Source: Deinococcus hopiensis KR-140 (GTDB lineage Bacteria > Deinococcota > Deinococci > Deinococcales > Deinococcaceae). From it: DNA of 50,958 nucleotides. How positions within the stretch are numbered: position 1 is the stretch's first letter; the number at the start of each line of letters is the position of its first letter. The translations under genes and the position numbers were made by a program. Below, in pieces: positions 27,966 through 36,418 of this stretch. The DNA lies in NCBI RefSeq assembly GCF_900176165.1, contig NZ_FWWU01000003.1, positions 280,001 through 330,958 on the forward strand, in the 5' to 3' direction. The notes under the pieces were generated by a model. The model did not search any database. It was given only the letters and a program-made list of their open reading frames with translations, and was not told the DNA's origin.

Positions 27966-28853
27966 ATGACTGTGACGACCCATTTGGCCACTCAGGCAGA
28001 CACCTTTGCCCTCGGTAACCGCACGGTGAGGCGGCTGGGCTACGGGGCCATGCAACTTGCCGGTCCAGGTGTTTTCGGCCCACCGCGCGACCGGGAGGCG
28101 GCCACCGCTGTGCTACGCGAGGCCGTCGCGCTGGGAATCAACCACATCGACACCAGCGACTTCTACGGGCCGTACGTCACCAACCAGATCATCCGCGAGG
28201 CCCTGCACCCTTATCCTGACGACCTCGTAATCGTGACCAAGGTCGGGGCCCGCCGCCCGGAAGACGGTTCCTGGGTGCCCGCCATGTCCCGCGAGGAACT
28301 GACAGGAGCCGTCCACAACAACCTTCGTCACCTCGAACTCGACACGCTTGACGTCGTCAACCTGCGCGTGATGGGCGACGCGCACGGTCCGTCGGAGGGC
28401 TCCATCGCTGAACCGCTGGCTGTCCTGGCCGAACTCAAGGAGCAGGGCCTGATCCGTGCCCTTGGCGTGAGCAACGTCACGCCCGCGCAGTTCGCGGAAG
28501 CCCAGTCCATCACCGAGATCGTGTGCGTGCAGAACATGTACAACCTGGCGCACCGGGAAGACGACGCGTTTATCGACGACCTCGCGCGGCAGGGCGTCGC
28601 CTACGTGCCGTTTTTCCCGCTGGGGGGGGTCTCGCCCCTTCAGTCGGGCGCCCTCTCTGGTGTGGCCCTAACGTTGGGGGCAACGCCCATGCAGGTGGCG
28701 CTGGCCTGGCTGCTTCAGCGTTCACCCAACATTCTGCTGATCCCCGGCACCTCGTCACCTGAGCACCTGCGCGAGAACGTTGCGGCAGCCGACATCACCC
28801 TGCCGGACGCGGCGTTGGGTGAGCTAGACGGGATCGGGAAGCACCGAGAATAA
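27966..28853 (+). CDS. Aldo/keto reductase
   Basis: An NADPH-dependent oxidoreductase of 295 residues with the AKR (beta/alpha)8 barrel: RRLGYGAMQLAGPGVFG, NHIDTSDFYGPYVTNQIIRE (catalytic Asp and Tyr), DLVIVTKVGARRP (catalytic Lys), VLAELKEQGLIRALGVSNVT, and QVALAWLLQRSPNILLIPGT for cofactor binding. The tetrad His is normally on the strand that here reads DVVNLRVMGD, giving Arg at that position. Some AKR subgroups share this, and it may reduce classical carbonyl reduction. ATG 27966 has AGGAGG 7 nt upstream. It is probably a detoxification enzyme induced when the divergent TetR repressor meets its ligand. Confidence 0.9.
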   Translation: MTVTTHLATQADTFALGNRTVRRLGYGAMQLAGPGVFGPPRDREAATAVLREAVALGINHIDTSDFYGPYVTNQIIREALHPYPDDLVIVTKVGARRPEDGSWVPAMSREELTGAVHNNLRHLELDTLDVVNLRVMGDAHGPSEGSIAEPLAVLAELKEQGLIRALGVSNVTPAQFAEAQSITEIVCVQNMYNLAHREDDAFIDDLARQGVAYVPFFPLGGVSPLQSGALSGVALTLGATPMQVALAWLLQRSPNILLIPGTSSPEHLRENVAAADITLPDAALGELDGIGKHRE

Positions 28854-28903
28854 CTGTTTTCGCCCTGAACACCTTCGCTGCGCCGAACCACCATGGACAG
28901 GGA

Positions 28904-30154
28904 TCAGCCTCCGGCTTCCGCCCCCGCCCGGGCCGTCACGATGCCGCGCGATGCCGCCCATGCCCCGATGTCAGCGCCCTGCAATGCGGTCGCCATCAGG
29001 TCAGGAAAGAAGTCCGGCGTGCAGGCGAACACCGGGATGCCCAGGGTCGCCAGCTTCCCAGCGTTGTCGTGGTCGTAACTCGGCGTGCCGTCGTCGTCAA
29101 GGGCCAGCAGCACGATCACGCGCGCACCCATGTTGCGGAATTCATTCAGTCGGCGGATCATCTCGGCGCTGCCCGAGCCCTCGTACAGGTCCGAGATCAG
29201 GACGAAGGTGTGCTCCTCGGGGTTGGTGAGCAGGCCCTTGCAGTAGCGCAGGGCGAGCGGCGTGTCGTTGCCGCCCCCGAGTTGCACGCCGAACAGCACG
29301 TCCACCGGATCGGCAAGGTGGTCGGTGAGGTCCACCACCGTGGTGTCGTACACCACCACGTTCGTCTTCAGGGCTGGGAGGCTCGCCAGCACCGCGCCGA
29401 AGATGCCCGCGTACACCACGCTGGACGCCATGCTCCCCGACTGGTCCACGCACAGGGTCACGGCCTTGAGCTGCCGCCGCGCACGCCCATAGCCCACCAG
29501 CCGTTCGGGGATCACGGTCCGGCGCTCGGGGTCATAGGTCCGCAGGTTCTTCAGGAGGGTGCGGCCCCAGTCCACCTCGTTCTGGCGTGGACGCAGGTTG
29601 CGCTGCGAGCGGTTGAGGCTGCCCGTCACGGCGCTGCGCAGCGGTTCGGCGAGGCGGGTCTGAAGCTCGTCTACCACGCGGGCCACAACCTGCCGCGCCA
29701 GCGCCTTGGCGGCGTCCGGCATGGCGTCCTTAAGGCTGATCAGGGTGGCGGCCATATGCACGTCGGGCTGCAGGTGTTCCATCAGCTCAGGTTCAAGCAG
29801 CATGGTTTTCAGGTTCAGGCGGTCCACTGCGTCCTGCTGCATGACCTGCACCGCCGACTGCGGAAAGAGGTCCCGGACCTCGCCCAGCCACGCGGCGACC
29901 GCCGGGGCACTCTGGCCGAAGCCCACATTGCGGTGTGACTTGCGGCCCTTCTGGGGCTTCTCGGTCTTTACCGCAAAGGGGGCGCCGTCGTACAGCGAGG
30001 CCAACGCCACGTCCAGGCGGCGGTCGTGCTCGCCCAGCCCGCAGCCGATGCCGTCGGCGCTCTCGCCCCGGGAGGTCTCGCCGCCCAGGAGGAGCCGCCA
30101 GCGGCGCAGGCGTTCTTGTTCGGGGGTCAGGGCTTGTGGGGAAGCTTCCGTCAT
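28904..30154 (-). CDS. VWA domain protein (CoxE-like), last gene of the SWIM/MoxR operon
   Basis: A protein of 416 residues. The N-terminal half is helical (QERLRRWRLLLGGETSRGE, DVALASLYDGAPFAVKTEK, and a basic NLRPRQNEVDWGRTL). The C-terminal half is a von Willebrand A domain with a complete metal-ion-dependent adhesion site: LCVDQSGSMASS (D-x-S-x-S), the Thr in GGGNDTPLALRYC, and the Asp in LISDLYEGSGSAEM. MoxR-associated VWA proteins bind Mg2+ and a client protein while the MoxR ATPase remodels it. Its ATG overlaps the DUF5682 stop by 4 bp (ATGA), so translation is coupled. It converges with the aldo-keto reductase. The client protein is unknown. Confidence 0.9.
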   Translation of the reverse strand: MTEASPQALTPEQERLRRWRLLLGGETSRGESADGIGCGLGEHDRRLDVALASLYDGAPFAVKTEKPQKGRKSHRNVGFGQSAPAVAAWLGEVRDLFPQSAVQVMQQDAVDRLNLKTMLLEPELMEHLQPDVHMAATLISLKDAMPDAAKALARQVVARVVDELQTRLAEPLRSAVTGSLNRSQRNLRPRQNEVDWGRTLLKNLRTYDPERRTVIPERLVGYGRARRQLKAVTLCVDQSGSMASSVVYAGIFGAVLASLPALKTNVVVYDTTVVDLTDHLADPVDVLFGVQLGGGNDTPLALRYCKGLLTNPEEHTFVLISDLYEGSGSAEMIRRLNEFRNMGARVIVLLALDDDGTPSYDHDNAGKLATLGIPVFACTPDFFPDLMATALQGADIGAWAASRGIVTARAGAEAGG

Positions 30155-32397
30155 TGGACCCCTCCTTCAACGTGGGTTACGCCCAGCAGGCGCAGCACCA
30201 CCGGCACCACCGCTGTCCCCAGGCCACTGTTGATCTGCGCCGCCTGCGCGGCACGTTCCAGCCCGCGCAGTTCCTCGCCCAGCCGCCTGCGCGCGTGGGG
30301 CTCCAGGCGCGAGAGGGCGCGGCGTAGGGGGGGCAGCACCTCACCGAAGGCGTCCATATCCAGGTCCACCACCCAGGCGTCAAGCAGGGCCAGCGCCGCC
30401 GGATCGTGGCGTAGAGTCCCGCCGTCCTCACCGATAAAGCCTCCCAGCCACGCGGCCACGTCCAGCGGAGGCGCACCCGGCGCGAGGGCCGAGGCCAGCC
30501 GGGTCTGCACCTGCCGATCATCGAGGACGCCCCGGTCCCGCAGGCGGTTCACGGCGTCCCCACGCAGCAGCGGCGCAGTGCCCCCGGCATCCAGGGCATG
30601 CAGGGCGGCGGTCCATTCAGCGCTTGCATCGGGGTCGTCGAGGAGGCGCACGGCGGCGTCGGCCCCGGTGATCTGGCGTTGAAGCGTTGTCGCCGCCTCC
30701 TCACCCAGCCCGTGCGCGGCGTTGGGCAGCCCGGCAGCCGCGCGGGCCACCAGCGTGCGGAAGACGGGCCGCAGGTCGTCACCCTCGCGCGCCCGCACAT
30801 CGCCGTAACGGGCCAGCCGCGCCAGGGGCGGCAGCGAGAGCAGCAGTGCGGCGGTGTCGGCGTCGGCGGCGCGGGCATCCAGACGGGCGAGCGTGAAGTC
30901 GGCAGCTCCCGGTAACCCACACAGCCGCGTGACCTCCAGCAGCGCCGAGAGCGCGCCCAGGTGCGGGGCCCGCCGCGCCTGCGAGAGGGCAGCCATATGC
31001 GCCGCCCGCACCAAGGTGTTGCCGTAACGGCTCGCCTCCACGATCCGCACGCTGAATTCGGGGTCCCAGCGCAGGGTCCAGGCCTCTTTGAAGGTGCCGG
31101 TGCCGCTGGCATACGCCTCCTTTGCCCACGGCACGCCCAGCAGATGCAGGCGGTGAAAGAGTTGTGAGCGGCTCAAGCCCGCGTCCTCCCGTAAGTCAAG
31201 GGTGACCTCGCGGGTGACGGCCTCCCGCTTCAGGCGCAGACGGGCCAGCGTGGCGGCGAAGTCCTGTTCCAGCGGCACGGCAGGGACGCCGGAGGGCACG
31301 CTGCCCAGCGCCTCGCCCACGAACAGTTCCTCGGAGAGCAGGCGCAGCGGCGTGTCCGAATCCCAGGCGAAGACGGCGCGCGTGGCGTCCGTCAGTTCGT
31401 CCAGGCCCGCGAGGTGCCGCCCGCGCAGGGTGGCGAGCGCATCAGCCAGCCGCACGGCGTCGATCACTTGGGCGCTCGACGCGTCCAGCCCATGCTTGCG
31501 CAGCAGCCGGGCCGAGCGGGTCAGCCAGCGCTCGCTGACCTGCGCAGGCGTGCCGTAGAGGTGGGCGTACCAGCCCGGCGACGTAACGCCCGCTCCGTAG
31601 CCGCTCGCCTGCGTCAGCCGTCCGTGGGTCCAGGGGGTGAGGGTGAGGGCGACTTTCGCTTTGGGCAGCCCTTTCACGCGCGCTGCATCGGCCTTTACCT
31701 CGCGCGCCAACATTTCCGGAGTCAGCGCCGGGGCGTGCCAAGCGCCGCACACCACGGCCACCCTGCCCTTTTTCAACGCTGCGCGGATGGTCTGGCGCAT
31801 CTGGGCCTCGCGGATCAGGTCACGCTCAGAGGTGTGTCCGTCCTCAGCCTCGCGCACCGCCGCCATCACCTCGGCAACTGCGGCGAACACGGCCTCACCC
31901 TCGCCGCGCGACTCCACGAGGGCGTCCCACCACCGCTCGAAATCGCTGTACCCCGCGGCCTGGGCCAGCAGCGCGAGGGGGTCCGAGCGCACGGTGTCGG
32001 CGGGAGCTGAGGGCACGTCCTCCCCGTCCAGGTCCGCCGCGTTCTCGGCGGGCGCTTCCCCCCCCTCCTCCTTCGGCGCGAGCGTCGCGCTGGCGGGCAA
32101 GTCCATGAAGGCCACGGGTACGCCGCGCGAGAGGGCCCAGCGAATCGCCACAAATTCAGGGCTGAACTCGGCCAGCGGGTAGAACACCGAACGTTCGGGA
32201 TGACCCTGCACGTGGGCCATGACGGCGACGGGGGGTATGAGGGCCGAATCGCTGAGGAAGGGCAGCAGGCTGTCGGCGTCCACCGGTCCCTCGATGAGCA
32301 GCGTGGCGGGCGGATGGGCCTCCAGCGCCCGGGCCACGCTGCGTGCCGAGCCGGGGCCGTGGTGGCGGATGGGGTAGATGGTGAGCGCGTCGGGCAT
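30151..32397 (-). CDS. DUF5682 family protein (TIKI/EreA-like N-terminal domain)
   Basis: A large protein of 748 residues. The N-terminal 270 residues resemble the TIKI/EreA/ChaN fold: TIYPIRHHGPGSARSVARAL, ATLLIEGPVDADSLLPF (an acidic residue), EAQMRQTIRAALKKGRVAVV and CGAWHAPAL. These place His, Glu, Arg and His residues as in the metal-dependent hydrolases of this superfamily. The remaining 480 residues are helical repeats rich in Ala, Leu and Arg (for example HLGALSALLEVTRLCGLPG), possibly a scaffold. There is no signal peptide or transmembrane segment. It lies 3 bp after the MoxR stop and overlaps the VWA gene. The name DUF5682 is from memory of this conserved cluster and fits the size. 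The biochemical function is unknown. Confidence 0.8.
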   Translation of the reverse strand: MPDALTIYPIRHHGPGSARSVARALEAHPPATLLIEGPVDADSLLPFLSDSALIPPVAVMAHVQGHPERSVFYPLAEFSPEFVAIRWALSRGVPVAFMDLPASATLAPKEEGGEAPAENAADLDGEDVPSAPADTVRSDPLALLAQAAGYSDFERWWDALVESRGEGEAVFAAVAEVMAAVREAEDGHTSERDLIREAQMRQTIRAALKKGRVAVVCGAWHAPALTPEMLAREVKADAARVKGLPKAKVALTLTPWTHGRLTQASGYGAGVTSPGWYAHLYGTPAQVSERWLTRSARLLRKHGLDASSAQVIDAVRLADALATLRGRHLAGLDELTDATRAVFAWDSDTPLRLLSEELFVGEALGSVPSGVPAVPLEQDFAATLARLRLKREAVTREVTLDLREDAGLSRSQLFHRLHLLGVPWAKEAYASGTGTFKEAWTLRWDPEFSVRIVEASRYGNTLVRAAHMAALSQARRAPHLGALSALLEVTRLCGLPGAADFTLARLDARAADADTAALLLSLPPLARLARYGDVRAREGDDLRPVFRTLVARAAAGLPNAAHGLGEEAATTLQRQITGADAAVRLLDDPDASAEWTAALHALDAGGTAPLLRGDAVNRLRDRGVLDDRQVQTRLASALAPGAPPLDVAAWLGGFIGEDGGTLRHDPAALALLDAWVVDLDMDAFGEVLPPLRRALSRLEPHARRRLGEELRGLERAAQAAQINSGLGTAVVPVVLRLLGVTHVEGGVQ

Positions 32398-32400
32398 GAA

Positions 32401-33486
32401 TCAGCTCACTTCCCGACACGCCGTGTAAAACGCCTTCCACCCCACCCGCTTCTTGATCGCCGTTTCCAGGTATTCGTTCCACACGGCCTGGTCCTGCACG
32501 GGATCTTTCACCACCGCCCCAATGACGCTGGCGGCCACGTCGCGGCTGCTCAGCTCGCCGTCGCCAAAATGGGCGGCCAGGGTCAGGCCATTGGTGACCA
32601 CGCTGATGGCCTCGGCCACGCTGAGGCTGCCGCTGGGCGTCTTCAACTTGGTCTTGCCGTCCTCGGTTACGCCCGCGCGGAGTTCGCGGAACACCGTGAC
32701 CACGCGCCGAATCTCGTCCAGAGCCGGGGGCACCTCGGGCAGACCCAGGCTGCGGCCCAGCGACTCGACGCGCCGGGTCACGATCTGCAACTCGTCTTCC
32801 AGACTGTCAGGCACGGGCAGCACGACGGTGTTGAAGCGGCGTTTGAGGGCGCTGGAGAGGTCATTCACGCCCTTGTCGCGGTTGTTCGCCGTGGCAATCA
32901 GGTTAAAGCCGCGCACCGCCTGCACCTCGGTGTTCAGCTCGGGCACCGGCAGCGTCTTTTCGGAGAGGATGGTAATGAGGGTGTCTTGCACGTCGCTCTG
33001 CACCCGGGTCAGCTCTTCGAGACGGGCGATCTTGCCCTCGCGCATGGCGTGCATCACGGGGCTCTCGACGAGCGCCGCCTCACTCGGACCCTCAGCGAGC
33101 AGGCGGGCGTAGTTCCAGCCGTAGCGAATGGCGTTCTCGTCGGTGCCCGCCGTCCCCTGCACGAGCAGGGTGGAGTCGCCCGAGACGGCGGCGGCGAGGT
33201 GCTCGCTGACCCAGCTCTTGGCCGTGCCCGGCACGCCGATCAACAGCAGCGCCCGGTCGGTCGCGAGGGTCGCCACGGCGATTTCCATCAACCGGGCCTC
33301 GCCCACGTACTTTGGCGTGATCTCGGTATCCCCCGCTCGGCCCCCCATCAGATAGGTCAACACGGCGCGCGGGCTAAGGTTCCACTTCGGTGGGCGCGGG
33401 TGGCGGTCGTGCTCGGCGAGGGCGGCGAGTTCAGCGGCGTAGGCTTGCTCGGCGTGCTGACGCAGGACTTCGGGGGTGGTCGTCAT
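32401..33486 (-). CDS. MoxR-type AAA+ ATPase
   Basis: A AAA+ protein of 361 residues. The N-terminal helix (EVLRQHAEQAYAAELAALAE) is followed by Walker A ALLLIGVPGTAKSW, a pore-like QGTAGTDENAIRYGWNY, the Walker B region KIARLEELTRVQSDVQDTLI, sensor 1 FNLIATANNRDKGVND, and the arginine finger LSSALKRRFNTVVLPVP. In the Walker B region the usual D-E pair reads E-E. ATG 33486 has AAGGAG 6 nt upstream. The longer frame to 33780 overlaps the DUF5691 gene and is not protein-like. MoxR ATPases act with VWA proteins as chaperones that load cofactors or activate a client. Here the gene sits between DUF5691 and DUF5682. Confidence 0.92.
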   Translation of the reverse strand: MTTTPEVLRQHAEQAYAAELAALAEHDRHPRPPKWNLSPRAVLTYLMGGRAGDTEITPKYVGEARLMEIAVATLATDRALLLIGVPGTAKSWVSEHLAAAVSGDSTLLVQGTAGTDENAIRYGWNYARLLAEGPSEAALVESPVMHAMREGKIARLEELTRVQSDVQDTLITILSEKTLPVPELNTEVQAVRGFNLIATANNRDKGVNDLSSALKRRFNTVVLPVPDSLEDELQIVTRRVESLGRSLGLPEVPPALDEIRRVVTVFRELRAGVTEDGKTKLKTPSGSLSVAEAISVVTNGLTLAAHFGDGELSSRDVAASVIGAVVKDPVQDQAVWNEYLETAIKKRVGWKAFYTACREVS

Positions 33487-33512
33487 GGAAGGCTCCTTGA
33501 GGGCAGAAAGGG

Positions 33513-34967
33513 TCAGAGGGTGGAGTGGGCAGCCAGGGCGCCGCGCCAATCGCGGCGGACCCGGAGGGTGCCTTGCAGCTCGCGCCACGCGCGAAAGGCG
33601 GCCTGCTCTCTCCCGGCGTGGTCCTGACGCTGGCGTTCCTCCCAGTTGGCCGGCGTCTGCCAGGAGGGGAGCTGTTTGGGGCGCGGCGGCAGCTCGAAGG
33701 GCAGCGGCGTGGGCGGGGGCACAGTCAGGTCGGGCGAGAGGTGACGCCCCAGCAGCAGCGCCAATTCGCGCGCCTGCCAATTCGGGCCTTCCCGCCCGAA
33801 GAGGTCCAGCGTGCGGGTGGCGAGGGCGGACTGAAGGGCTTGCGCCTCTGACGAGAGGTCGGGGAACGGACCCAGTGCCTGCACGGCGGCCAGCAGCTTT
33901 TCCGAGGACACCCTCGGCTGCCCGGCCAGGTCACGTATTCGGGCCCGGGCGGTGACCGGGTCCAGCGGTTCCGGTGCGGGTGGGGACGGCTCCCGCAATT
34001 CATTGGCGAGGGACCAATGGTGCGCGTGGGCAGCCTTGTGCAGTTCGTTCCAACCCAAACCGAGCGTTTTCAGGACCAGTTCGGTGGGGAGGGCCCCCAG
34101 CAGGCGGTGGAGGTCGCCGTCGTCGTACTGTCCGGCCCGGGGCTTGCCGAGCGCGGCGGGCAGGTTGAAAGCCCCGAAGGTGATCTTCTTTTTCAGCAGT
34201 CCACTCACCTTGACCGCCTGCGGCAGCAGCGCGAGCAGCTCATCCTGTAGGGGGCCCGGGAGGTGACCCAGCAACTGGCGCACCTGCTTTTGCAGCTCGG
34301 GCGAGCGGTCGCGCGTCGCCGCTTCCAGCAGCGGGCGGTCCTCGAGGCGCAGGTCACGGCGTACCAGGGCCAGCAGATCCCTGCGCCGCTCGGCAGGCTG
34401 CGTGACCCACAGCTCTTGCACCTCCTGTGCGGCCTCTTCTGGGGCGCGGCGGCGAAGCTCGCTCAGCGCTTCCAGCCTCGCTTGCCAGGCGGCGAATTCC
34501 TCGGCCTTCTGTGCCTGCGCGCGCAGGGGGTGCGTGCCCAGGGTGGCCCGCGCCCGCGCGTCGCTCAGGCGCCACAGGGCACGGGCGAGGTTGGTATCTC
34601 GGCGGTACAGGGCCAGTACCTGCGCTGCGTTCAGGGTCCAGTCGCGCGCTGCCACGGTATCCAGCGCCTGGGCTGCCAATACGGGATCGGTGCGGATCAG
34701 CGTGGGCAACAGGGCCGCCAGGGCCGAGGGGAGCGAACGCTCGGCGGCAGGCAGCGGGATGGGTGGCGGGGCAGCGGCCTTCTGGAGGGGTGATCCGGCG
34801 CGGGCATACAGCCCAAGCAGGGCGGCGCGGCCCAACAACCGGGCCTCGGGCGTGTTGCCGGGCACGCTCGACAGGGCGGGGGCCAGCGCTCCGCTTGGGG
34901 CGGGCAACTCGGCCCGGCTGGTGCCGCGTGCGGCGGTGGCGCTCAGGTCCTGCAGATCACGGCTCAT
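33513..34967 (-). CDS. DUF5691 family helical-repeat protein
   Basis: A protein of 484 residues, almost entirely helical. A low-complexity Pro/Ala-rich N-terminus (residues 1-90) is followed by HEAT-like repeats with RDWTLNAAQVLALYRRDTNL, AWQARLEALSELRRRAPEEA, DRSPELQKQVRQLLGHLPGP and LLALLPQAVKVSGLLKKKIT. The C-terminal part contains LGLGWNELHKAAHAHHWSLA and LALLLGRHLSPDLTVPP. It resembles the DUF5691 family found beside SWIM and MoxR genes in actinobacteria and Deinococcus. Its ATG overlaps the SWIM gene stop by 4 bp, and MoxR follows after 26 bp. It is probably an adaptor or scaffold. No catalytic motif is visible. Confidence 0.78.
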   Translation of the reverse strand: MSRDLQDLSATAARGTSRAELPAPSGALAPALSSVPGNTPEARLLGRAALLGLYARAGSPLQKAAAPPPIPLPAAERSLPSALAALLPTLIRTDPVLAAQALDTVAARDWTLNAAQVLALYRRDTNLARALWRLSDARARATLGTHPLRAQAQKAEEFAAWQARLEALSELRRRAPEEAAQEVQELWVTQPAERRRDLLALVRRDLRLEDRPLLEAATRDRSPELQKQVRQLLGHLPGPLQDELLALLPQAVKVSGLLKKKITFGAFNLPAALGKPRAGQYDDGDLHRLLGALPTELVLKTLGLGWNELHKAAHAHHWSLANELREPSPPAPEPLDPVTARARIRDLAGQPRVSSEKLLAAVQALGPFPDLSSEAQALQSALATRTLDLFGREGPNWQARELALLLGRHLSPDLTVPPPTPLPFELPPRPKQLPSWQTPANWEERQRQDHAGREQAAFRAWRELQGTLRVRRDWRGALAAHSTL

Positions 34968-36346
34968 GTGGGCGCCCCAGGTCCGGTCTCAGCACCGGTC
35001 ACGTCAACCTCAGTCTGGACCGCCCCCACGGGCAGGAAGCTTTTCCCGTCCCACTCGCCGAAATACGTCTGCATCTGCGTCTCGGCCTGGGCCAGCATGG
35101 CCCAGAGGTCCACCTCGTCTACCCGGGGGCTCAGTGGGACGGCGTACCCCTCGGCATCACACAACTGCGGCGGATCGAGGTGGAGGTACGCTGGACCGAC
35201 AAATACGCCGATGCGTTCCAGCCAGGGATTCAGGGCCAGGGCCGCCGCGTAGCGTTCCTGCATGCCCGTCAGGGTGCCGTCCGGAAGGGGCAACGCGTTA
35301 CCTGCCGCCGATACCTCTCCCTGCACCACGGCCCGCTGGGGATATGCCGAGGGCGCATAGGCCACCGCCGCCGTAAAGGGCTGATGCGGCGCGAGCGCTG
35401 GGGGCAATCCCTGTCCTGTCGGCGCGAAGTCGAGAAGCAGGACCGGCTTCGGCTCCCCGCCCGGTGGCCCTTCACCAGGCGGTAGTGCTCCCAGCAGCCA
35501 GGTGCGGCGCACGTTCAGCTTGCCCTCCTCCTCCTGCACGCTGCCGAGGGCCTGCCACACCTGTGGCGCAGCGGGAGGCAGGCTGCCGCGGTCCAGCGGC
35601 GCACCGAGGGCGGTGAGGAGGTCTGCCCGCTCGGCCTCGCTCAGCTCCTCGCGCTGCCGCCAGCCCTGCGTGAGCAGCCACAGCCTGCCCAGGTGGGCGG
35701 TGAGCATTTCGCCCGTCTCGTCGTGCAGCCACTCGGGAATCAGCCGGACCAGCCGGGCAACACCGGGAAGCTGTGCGTCGACGAGTCGCGCCGCCTGCCG
35801 GTCCCAGTCGCCGTACGGGCGTGCGCGTGCGGCCTGCAACCCCTCGCGCACGAGGTCGCTCAACCACAGTTCGAGGTCTTCCAGGCCCGCCGTTCTCTTG
35901 CGGTCGCGGGCTGCCCGGGCCTTTGCCTGGGCTTTGGCCTGTGTGGCGGGATCAACAGGGGTGTCGCCGATGGGCTCTGCGGCCTTTTCGGTGCGCTGAG
36001 CGCGGCCTCCCAACCACTTGGCGAGGTCGGGGGGCGGGGGAGCATCCTTCCACTCTCCGGCCTTCGCGGCGTGCAGCAGGAGCAGGCCCAGGGCGTGCTT
36101 GCAGGGAAATTTACGGCTGGGACAGCTGCATTTGCTGGCAATCTCGGCGGTGCGGGCATCCACTCCAACGAGGTAAGGGTGCGCGCCGCTGCCCTGGCAT
36201 TCGCCCCACAGCACGGCACCGTCGCGCGCCAGCGTGGGCCATACGGCAGGGCGGGCGAGCTTCTGGGCGGCCTTGGCACTGCTGCCGTCGGGCGCGAGGG
36301 CGAGTGCGGCGTCGGCATTCAGGGAATTGATGAAAGGTGACGTCAC
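34964..36346 (-). CDS. SWIM zinc finger protein, first gene of the operon
   Basis: A protein of 460 residues. The SWIM motif C-x-C-x6-C-x-H is complete in SKCSCPSRKFPCKHALG (about residue 70), a zinc site that usually binds DNA or protein. A charged linker (WLGGRAQRTEKAAE, AQAKAQAKARAARDRKR) leads to a helical domain and a beta-rich C-terminus (EVDLWAMLAQAETQMQTYFG). The start is GTG 36346, placed behind AAGGAGG with a 4-nt gap. A frame extension to 36376 has no ribosome binding site. The start codon lies in a perfect 10-bp palindrome. It is the first gene of the five-gene operon, so it may provide the recognition part of the system. Confidence 0.85.
   Translation of the reverse strand: MTSPFINSLNADAALALAPDGSSAKAAQKLARPAVWPTLARDGAVLWGECQGSGAHPYLVGVDARTAEIASKCSCPSRKFPCKHALGLLLLHAAKAGEWKDAPPPPDLAKWLGGRAQRTEKAAEPIGDTPVDPATQAKAQAKARAARDRKRTAGLEDLELWLSDLVREGLQAARARPYGDWDRQAARLVDAQLPGVARLVRLIPEWLHDETGEMLTAHLGRLWLLTQGWRQREELSEAERADLLTALGAPLDRGSLPPAAPQVWQALGSVQEEEGKLNVRRTWLLGALPPGEGPPGGEPKPVLLLDFAPTGQGLPPALAPHQPFTAAVAYAPSAYPQRAVVQGEVSAAGNALPLPDGTLTGMQERYAAALALNPWLERIGVFVGPAYLHLDPPQLCDAEGYAVPLSPRVDEVDLWAMLAQAETQMQTYFGEWDGKSFLPVGAVQTEVDVTGAETGPGAPT
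36337..36346. promoter_or_regulatory. 10-bp palindrome GTGACGTCAC over the SWIM gene start codon
   Basis: A perfect self-complementary 10-mer whose first three bases on the minus strand are the GTG start codon, next to AAGGAGG. It could be a repressor site or limit initiation. It could also be chance. Confidence 0.35.
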
Positions 36347-36379
36347 GTAACCTCCTTTTCTCGTTATGTTTACCACGTA

Positions 36380-36408
36380 ATTGTAACAGGTGGAATATTT
36401 GTTCGCAA
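36380..36408 (-). promoter_or_regulatory. Promoter of the SWIM/DUF5691/MoxR/DUF5682/VWA operon
   Basis: Minus-strand TTGCGA (36408-36403) and TACAAT (36385-36380) are separated by 17 nt. The -10 matches the consensus at five of six positions and the -35 at four of six. The start codon is 33 nt beyond the -10 box. Confidence 0.6.
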
Positions 36409-36418
36409 GACCGCCGCG

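Noticed and set aside
32200..33627. 475-codon plus-strand frame opposite MoxR
   Set aside because: Shadow of the MoxR gene, whose Walker and sensor motifs are clear.
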